Source: Marinovum sp.
GTDB taxonomy: Bacteria > Pseudomonadota > Alphaproteobacteria > Rhodobacterales > Rhodobacteraceae
Reading direction: 5' to 3'
Assembly: GCA_022447495.1 (NCBI GenBank)
Contig: JAKVBH010000001.1
Coordinates: 83,033-130,392 of the forward strand
Length of the DNA stretch: 47,360 nt
Shown here: positions 42,135 through 47,360 of the stretch, in pieces
How the letters are laid out: each line of letters begins with the position of its first letter
Position numbering within the stretch: the stretch's first letter is position 1
Notes under the pieces: model-generated
The model's input: the letters and a program-made list of their open reading frames with translations, nothing else
Databases searched by the model: none
Told to the model about the DNA's origin: nothing
Made by a program: the position numbers and the translations under genes

Positions 42135-43622
42135 TCAGGTCGCGCGATATACCCGGCCCCAGCGCTGCAACAGCCTTTGCTGAAGCGCTTTTGCAGCGCG
42201 ATTGTAACTGCGTCCTCCGGCCGGACGTTCACGATCCGCTTTCGCAATGGCTCTGCGGCGCGACGTGTCAGCCATAAACATCGCGAACGCCAAATCCCTG
42301 CCATCAGGCCCGCGCGTAAAACCAGCTAGCGATGACACAAAATTCAGTGTGCCCGTTTTGGCGCGCACGTCTTGCGGGAGGCCCTTGATCTCTCGACCAC
42401 GTTCGTCCCGCATTTTGATGTCTTTGAGGATCGGCCGAATTCTCGCCGACGCACGGAGCGCTTTGGCCATGTCGAGCGCCGTCACGCGGCTGGCATCACC
42501 GAGTCCAGAGTGATCCACGAACCGCGTGATGCGGGCCATCCCAAAGCGTGCCTTGGCCCAGTTTGTCATCTCTGCCGCAGAGGAATTCAGGGACGCAGCG
42601 CGACCTTTGCGTTTGGCAGTTGCGGCAAGCCCAAGAACCTCCGCGGTGAGATTGGTCGAAAACTTGAGCATGTCTCGGGCAAGCACATCAAGCGGTTCAC
42701 TGACGATGCGGGCAAGCTCACTGCCCAAGGGCGCAGCGCGCATGATTTTTGGCGGCTTGAGCATAATACCTTCAGACCGCGCGAAGCTTTGGAACACTTC
42801 GCCTGCGTAGAGCTCTGGCTTGCGCACTGGCAACCAGCGCGCCCCGCCATTGCCCAAGGCCCCCGACGCTACGGTCCAAACATCGTGACTGCCTGCATCA
42901 CGATAGGCATAGACAGGCACATTGCGCTGCGCGATCGACATGCGGGCGATTCGAACATCGGGCCGATACCGATCCGACCGCGCATCCATCGTGATCCGCC
43001 ATTTGCCAGACGCGCGCTTCCAATCGAAATGGACGCGATTGAAATTGAGGTTCAGTCCAGAGATCGACGGGTTGTAGCCCACATGTTCCGGCTGGCTTTT
43101 ATCGATCACCCGCCTATAGGGCAGCGCGCCCCCCCAAACTTTGAACTCGCCACGCACCTCACGGACACCAGCGGATTTCAAGCGTTGGGCCAAGACCGCC
43201 ATGGCGTTTGTGTCCAATGTGGGATCACCCCCGCCAGCCAGGATGAGATCACCCTGCACGACTCCGTTCGACACGCCACCCGTGGCCAGCACACGAGTTG
43301 CAAACCGATGCTCGGCACCCAGCGATTCAAGGGCGTAGAGCGCCGTCATCGCTTTGGCCACAGACGCGGGTGGAAGTGCTGCGGACGAGACGCGTTCTTC
43401 AAGAATTTGGCCGGATGCGACATCTATCAAAGCATAACCCACGACGCCGGACAGGCCTGACGCTTGAACTATTGCCTCACCCGGCGTTTCTCGTGCCAGG
43501 GCGCTGCGACCATCCCGTGCCTTTGGCCGCACAGATACCTCGGGGGCACCTGCACAGGCAGTTGTGCCCAAAAGAGCGGTACCGCTCGCCAAAAGCCACC
43601 GACGCGTAACATGTTGTCCCAT
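42135..43622 (-). CDS. dacB: D-alanyl-D-alanine carboxypeptidase/endopeptidase, PBP4 type
   Basis: A 495-residue S13-family penicillin-binding protein that trims or opens peptidoglycan cross-links in the periplasm. The active-site SxxK is ALPPASVAKAMTALYAL (S87, K90), the second motif region is FVDHSGLGDASRV, and the KTG triad is VRAKTGTLNFVSSLAGF. The N-terminus VTRRWLLASGTALLGTTACAG has a twin-arginine-like start and a lipobox (TTAC, Cys 23), so the protein is probably a lipoprotein, perhaps exported by Tat. Convergent with gnd and divergent from the EamA transporter gene. Confidence 0.93.
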   Translation of the reverse strand: MGQHVTRRWLLASGTALLGTTACAGAPEVSVRPKARDGRSALARETPGEAIVQASGLSGVVGYALIDVASGQILEERVSSAALPPASVAKAMTALYALESLGAEHRFATRVLATGGVSNGVVQGDLILAGGGDPTLDTNAMAVLAQRLKSAGVREVRGEFKVWGGALPYRRVIDKSQPEHVGYNPSISGLNLNFNRVHFDWKRASGKWRITMDARSDRYRPDVRIARMSIAQRNVPVYAYRDAGSHDVWTVASGALGNGGARWLPVRKPELYAGEVFQSFARSEGIMLKPPKIMRAAPLGSELARIVSEPLDVLARDMLKFSTNLTAEVLGLAATAKRKGRAASLNSSAAEMTNWAKARFGMARITRFVDHSGLGDASRVTALDMAKALRASARIRPILKDIKMRDERGREIKGLPQDVRAKTGTLNFVSSLAGFTRGPDGRDLAFAMFMADTSRRRAIAKADRERPAGGRSYNRAAKALQQRLLQRWGRVYRAT

Positions 43623-43707
43623 ATCCTATTCTTGCCAACCGTCCCGCGCGCAAGCAAGCACGAAACCCGCCTTTTCGCATAGATTTAAGCGTGCTAGGCC
43701 CAGGCCC

Positions 43708-44559
43708 ATGTGGAAGCCTCTTTTGATCATGTTCGTGGCCATGTCGTTTATCCCCGGTGGGGATGCGATGGGAAAATTGCTCTCTAACAATCATGGGACG
43801 TCCGCACTTTTTGTGGCGTGGACGCGTTTTTGGATGGGCGCGCTCATCGCTTTACCCTTTGTGCCCAAAGGCGGATTTACGGTGCTCAAAGATTGGCGAG
43901 TCGTATTTCGCGCGCTTCTGCTCACAGGTGGCATCTGTGCCATTCTCACGGCGCTCAAAACAGCGCCGCTGGCCGATGTCTTCGCCGCCTTCTTCATAGG
44001 CCCCTCGTTCAGCTACCTTCTCGCCGTGGTGTTTTTAAAGGAGCCCTGGTCTTGGGCGCGGGCCGGTTTGGTCACGTTGGGCTTTATTGGAACCCTCATT
44101 GTGGTCCGCCCAGGAGGCTCCGCCGCTCCCGGTCTGGAATGGGCTGTGCTGGCAGGGTGCTTTTATGGGGCGTTCCTGACGGCCTCACGATGGCTGTCAG
44201 GCGTCGGGGATCCGCGCTCGCTTTTGTTTTCGCAGCTCTTTATCTCCGCCGTCGCGACAACGCCATTTGCGTTGTTCTCGCTGCCGCCCATGACTGCCAT
44301 AATCGGAACCCTTGCTTTTTTCTCGGCGCTCTTTTCGATGTTTGGCAACTTTCTGCTGCTCTTTGCCTATCGCACAGCGCCAGCAACAGTGCTGGCTCCC
44401 CTGGTCTATTTTCAGTTAGTCGCAGCGACCGGCCTGGGATGGTGGGTGTTTGGCACCTTGCCGGATCAATGGACTTGGATCGGGCTGTCTTTGATCATTG
44501 GATCAGGCGTGCTCTCAGCACTATTGATGCCACGCCCCGGCGGCGCGAATGGCCGATGA
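43708..44559 (+). CDS. EamA/DMT-family transporter
   Basis: A 283-residue drug/metabolite transporter with ten predicted helices in two EamA halves. The first half starts [20 protein letters not shown] and has [13 protein letters not shown]; the junction is [20 protein letters not shown], and the second half ends in [20 protein letters not shown] then [19 protein letters not shown], the usual end of the family. The first start that gives helix 1 at the N-terminus is 43708; the frame is open from 43564. Its 3' end overlaps the convergent nadD gene by 39 bases. Substrate unknown. Confidence 0.9.
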   Translation: MWKPLLIMFVAMSFIPGGDAMGKLLSNNHGTSALFVAWTRFWMGALIALPFVPKGGFTVLKDWRVVFRALLLTGGICAILTALKTAPLADVFAAFFIGPSFSYLLAVVFLKEPWSWARAGLVTLGFIGTLIVVRPGGSAAPGLEWAVLAGCFYGAFLTASRWLSGVGDPRSLLFSQLFISAVATTPFALFSLPPMTAIIGTLAFFSALFSMFGNFLLLFAYRTAPATVLAPLVYFQLVAATGLGWWVFGTLPDQWTWIGLSLIIGSGVLSALLMPRPGGANGR

Positions 44560-45120
44560 GCTTTCTGGTCGCATCGGCACATTGATAAAGCACCATTGCG
44601 GAGCCGACCCACGCCCCAAGAGTTGAGCTTGGCGACCCCGCAAACGCGCATGGACAAAAACCTTGGCCGCCAATGACGTTCTTGCGGAAATCCGGTCTCC
44701 AGGACGCGCGATAACACCAATGGGCACGGTCTGGATGATCTCACGCCACCGATCCCATCGGTGAAATTGCGCCAAGTTATCGGCCCCCATCAGCCAGACA
44801 AAGCGTACGCCGGGATACACTCGATGCAACGCCGCCAAAGTCTCAGCTGTATATTGCGTTCCAACGCGCGCTTCGAAATCGCTGATCATGACGCGCGGGT
44901 GCTGCATTATTTGAGAGGCTCGTGAAATCCGATCCGCCAGCGGCGCCGGGCCGCGGCTTTTGAGGGGATTGCCAGGTGACACCAACCACCAGACTTGATC
45001 CAAACCAAACCGCTTGAGCGCCTCTCGGGTGATATGCACATGCCCCGCGTGGGCAGGATCAAACGACCCTCCCAAAAGGCCAACAACCTGGCCCGCTCGG
45101 ACTCTGTGTCGTTGCCGCAT
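44521..45120 (-). CDS. nadD: Nicotinate-nucleotide adenylyltransferase
   Basis: NadD joins nicotinate mononucleotide and ATP to make deamido-NAD. The motif [20 protein letters not shown] is the nucleotidyltransferase (H/T)xGH signature, followed by [21 protein letters not shown], which is specific for NadD, and [18 protein letters not shown]. About 199 residues from [10 protein letters not shown] (45120); the frame is open to 45207 ([10 protein letters not shown]), and that longer start cannot be excluded. The last 39 bases overlap the EamA gene in convergent orientation. The C-terminal ISSTxIR motif appears as SSSAIRAAG. Confidence 0.93.
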   Translation of the reverse strand: MRQRHRVRAGQVVGLLGGSFDPAHAGHVHITREALKRFGLDQVWWLVSPGNPLKSRGPAPLADRISRASQIMQHPRVMISDFEARVGTQYTAETLAALHRVYPGVRFVWLMGADNLAQFHRWDRWREIIQTVPIGVIARPGDRISARTSLAAKVFVHARLRGRQAQLLGRGSAPQWCFINVPMRPESSSAIRAAGAWHQ

Positions 45121-45237
45121 GCCTGCGATCCTTGCACCTTGGGGTCCAAACCCTGCACCGCTTTTCAAAACTTGCGCTCCAGATGTCAACGGATAGTCTC
45201 TATGCATCTTAAACGTGTGTTTCAGGAGTGAATTGAG

Positions 45238-45765
45238 ATGCGAAAACTATTGACCGCAACAAGCCTATGCCTCGCGCTTGCTGCGCCCGCTTATGCCGAC
45301 GTCGAAGAAGACCTGGACTACCTCGTAGAACAGCAAGTGAACCGGACGATGTTCGAAGCTGCGTTGACGGCGCAGCGTCCTTTGATCATCGGAGCCTTGG
45401 AAAACGAGTTCCGCAATATGGGGATGAGCGTCTCAGACATGGATCATTTCTTCGACATATTCATAGACGAGTTCATCGAAGAGTTCACAGAAACGATGCA
45501 AGTCCAGGCCCGCGAAATTTATGCACAGGCCTATACGGAGCAAGAGATCATCGACATCGCAGCTTTCCTGCGCACCCCGTCGGGCCAAGCCATGATCGCC
45601 AAGACGCCGGAACTGATGCAACAGGGTGCGGCCCATGGCCAAATCGCCGGGATGCGTGCCGGAGAAAACGCGATGCCGCGGGTCATGCAGCGCATTGAAC
45701 GCGAGGGAATCGAATTTGAGACCCCTGGTATCCTCGACCAGTTGCGTCGCAGCTTTGACCTTTAA
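45238..45765 (+). CDS. Exported DUF2059 protein
   Basis: A 175-residue periplasmic protein with a signal peptide ([20 protein letters not shown], cleavage after AYA). The mature part is all-helical and acidic, with [20 protein letters not shown] and [20 protein letters not shown], the central block of DUF2059 (A-x-x-Y-x-x-x-F-T-x-x-E-I type pattern followed by F-x-x-P-x-G). Function unknown. GGAGTGAATTGAG before the ATG gives the ribosome site. It is divergent from nadD and convergent with metG. Confidence 0.88.
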   Translation: MRKLLTATSLCLALAAPAYADVEEDLDYLVEQQVNRTMFEAALTAQRPLIIGALENEFRNMGMSVSDMDHFFDIFIDEFIEEFTETMQVQAREIYAQAYTEQEIIDIAAFLRTPSGQAMIAKTPELMQQGAAHGQIAGMRAGENAMPRVMQRIEREGIEFETPGILDQLRRSFDL

Positions 45766-45771
45766 GGCGCT

Positions 45772-47360
45772 TTAGTCGCGCTTGCCCGCGAACTTGACCT
45801 GCCAGTCTTCGCGCTCTTCATCACTGATCTTGCGGAACATCACGTCGGGCACACTAAAGGCATGGCCAGCTAGCAGCGTGTTCATTGCCGCTGCCACGTC
45901 ATCGGGCCAGCCGTCATCTTCGGTCTTCATTGCTGTGAGCATGGTTGCGGAGGCATCGGGGATGAAAGGCGCGGACAGAACAGCATAGAGGCGGATTAGG
46001 TTAAGCGCCAAGCGGACCTGGCCCGCAGCCTTCTCTGGGTCCTCTTTGAAAGTCGACCAGGGGGCCGCGTCTTGCAGGTATTCGTTGCCCGCCACCCAAA
46101 TGCCGCGCAGCTCTTGGGCCGCTTTGCGGACCTCCATCGCCTGCATAAAGCCTTCGTATGTGCGGATCTTACCGGTGAGGTCGTCGATCAGTGCGGTTTC
46201 AGCCGGGCCATAAGCACCATCGGGTACTAACTCTCCAAACTTGGAGCGACAGAACTTGGTCACGCGGCTTACAAAGTTGCCCAGCACGTCAGCGAGGTCT
46301 TTGTTCACGCCACCTTGGAAGCTCTCCCAGGTGAACTCGCTGTCCGAACTTTCGGGCACGTTTGATAGAAGCCACCAACGCCAGTAGTCCGACGGCAGGA
46401 TCTCAAGCGCTTGGTCCATAAACACACCGCGCCCGCGCGAGGTTGAGAACTGACCACCCTCGTAATTGAGGTAGTTGAAGCTCTTGATGTAGTCGACGAG
46501 CTTCCAGGGTTCTTCGCTGCCTAGGATGGTCGCTGGAAAGCTGAGGGTGTGGAAGGGCACGTTATCTTTGCCCATAAACTGAGTGTAGGTCACATCCTCG
46601 GCGCCTTTGTCGGTGCGCCACCAACGTTCCCAATCAGAGCCTTTGCCTGCGTCCACCCATTCTTGGGAACAGGCGATGTATTCGATGGGCGCGTCAAACC
46701 AAACGTAGAAGACCTTGGCTTTCATGCCAGGCCAATCGGTATCCCCTTTCTTGACCGGGATACCCCAGTCAAGATCGCGGGTAATGCCACGATCCTGGAG
46801 ACCGTCACCGTCATTGAGCCATTTCTTGGCAATAGACGTGGTGAGCACAGGCCAGTCCGCCTTGCTGTCGATCCAGGCCTCAAGCGCGTCTTTCATCTGG
46901 GATTGACGCAGATAGAGGTGCTTTGTTTCGCGTTGCTCCAGGTCGGTGGAGCCTGAAATGGTGGAGTAGGGATTGATCAGATCCGTGGGGTCGAGCTGTT
47001 TGGTGCAATTGTCACATTGGTCGCCACGGGCGCTTTCGAAGCCGCAGTTAGGGCACATCCCCTCAATGTAGCGATCCGGCAAAAAACGCCCGTCCGCATT
47101 TGAATAGACCTGAGTCTCGGTTACTTCGCGAATAAGGTCTTTGTCGGCAAGCACGCCAGCGAAGGCTTGGGTTAGCGCGTGGTTCTGAGGCGAGGAGGAG
47201 CGCCCAAAGTGATCGAAGGACAGCCGGAAGCCTTCGGCGATGCGCGCCTGCACTTCGTGCATCTCGGCACAATACTCCGCCACAGGTTTGCCGGCCTTCG
47301 CCGCGGCGAGTTCTGCTGGCGTGCCGTGTTCATCAGTTGCACATAAAAACAAAACCTCAG
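45772..47360 (-). CDS. metG: Methionyl-tRNA synthetase, N-terminus outside the window
   Basis: The gene charges tRNA-Met and runs off the right edge: the frame is still open at 47360 and reads [14 protein letters not shown], so about the first 40 residues with the HIGH motif are missing. The zinc knuckle is [17 protein letters not shown], of the type with two CxxC pairs. The KMSKS equivalent is [15 protein letters not shown], a common variant in this group. [15 protein letters not shown] and [20 protein letters not shown] also fit MetG. The C-terminal dimerisation domain is absent, since the protein ends in the anticodon-binding domain with ...[10 protein letters not shown]. Convergent with the DUF2059 gene. 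Confidence 0.95.
   Translation of the reverse strand, partial: EVLFLCATDEHGTPAELAAAKAGKPVAEYCAEMHEVQARIAEGFRLSFDHFGRSSSPQNHALTQAFAGVLADKDLIREVTETQVYSNADGRFLPDRYIEGMCPNCGFESARGDQCDNCTKQLDPTDLINPYSTISGSTDLEQRETKHLYLRQSQMKDALEAWIDSKADWPVLTTSIAKKWLNDGDGLQDRGITRDLDWGIPVKKGDTDWPGMKAKVFYVWFDAPIEYIACSQEWVDAGKGSDWERWWRTDKGAEDVTYTQFMGKDNVPFHTLSFPATILGSEEPWKLVDYIKSFNYLNYEGGQFSTSRGRGVFMDQALEILPSDYWRWWLLSNVPESSDSEFTWESFQGGVNKDLADVLGNFVSRVTKFCRSKFGELVPDGAYGPAETALIDDLTGKIRTYEGFMQAMEVRKAAQELRGIWVAGNEYLQDAAPWSTFKEDPEKAAGQVRLALNLIRLYAVLSAPFIPDASATMLTAMKTEDDGWPDDVAAAMNTLLAGHAFSVPDVMFRKISDEEREDWQVKFAGKRD

Noticed and set aside
42372-43460. 362-codon plus-strand frame opposite dacB
   Set aside because: His/Arg-rich antisense translation of a clear PBP4 gene; no ribosome site.

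Overview
The window is a chromosomal segment of an alphaproteobacterium, most likely of the Roseobacter/Rhodobacterales group. This rests on the gene set (class I lysyl-tRNA synthetase, pcc genes with Rhodobacterales-type small proteins, a gene transfer agent tail gene fragment, the betI-betC-betB-betA order), the GAAC-N7-GAAC LexA box typical of alphaproteobacteria, and the GC-rich third codon positions of most genes. No species can be named from the sequence alone.

Layout. 1-3.3 kb: the end of pdhB, a four-helix membrane protein, pdhC (pyruvate dehydrogenase E2), then cysE on the other strand. 3.4-8.97 kb: an accessory island that ends at the 3' end of a tRNA-Phe gene. It holds a decayed fragment of a gene transfer agent tail gene with two single-base frameshifts, an intact-looking IS3-family (IS407-like) element with no target duplication, an N-terminally cut papain-like cysteine peptidase, a two-helix membrane protein and a secreted HExxH metallopeptidase with Sel1-like repeats. 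The base composition there is visibly more AT-rich. Four copies of CTGTGCTA lie next to the tRNA and could be integrase arm sites. 9.1-21.1 kb: a Bcr/CflA exporter and the propionyl-CoA to succinyl-CoA route (pccB, pccA, methylmalonyl-CoA mutase), with a run of translationally coupled small genes, a RidA-family protein and two tiny lipoproteins between pccB and pccA.

21.2-27.4 kb: a secreted nuclease and the choline sulfate to glycine betaine operon betI-betC-betB-betA, with a clear BetI-type palindrome in front of betI. 27.4-32.3 kb: an ATP-grasp protein coupled to a Tas-like aldo-keto reductase, an agmatinase-type ureohydrolase, and, divergent from it, an ImuA-like SOS gene whose promoter contains a perfect LexA box but which has no imuB or dnaE2 behind it; then an MFS transporter. 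32.3-38.0 kb: a tight six-gene operon of catabolic look (HAD dehalogenase, alpha/beta hydrolase, PLP dehydratase, EEP nuclease-fold protein, PcaD-like lactonase, enolase-superfamily enzyme). 38.4-47.4 kb: mostly housekeeping (lysK, TerB protein, gnd, PBP4-type dacB, EamA transporter, nadD, DUF2059 protein, metG cut by the window end).

The most unusual parts are the tRNA-Phe island with its double-peptidase cassette, the orphan SOS-controlled imuA-like gene with a nearly leaderless promoter, the ATP-grasp/aldo-keto reductase pair and the six-gene catabolic operon of unknown substrate. No CRISPR array or rRNA gene was seen.
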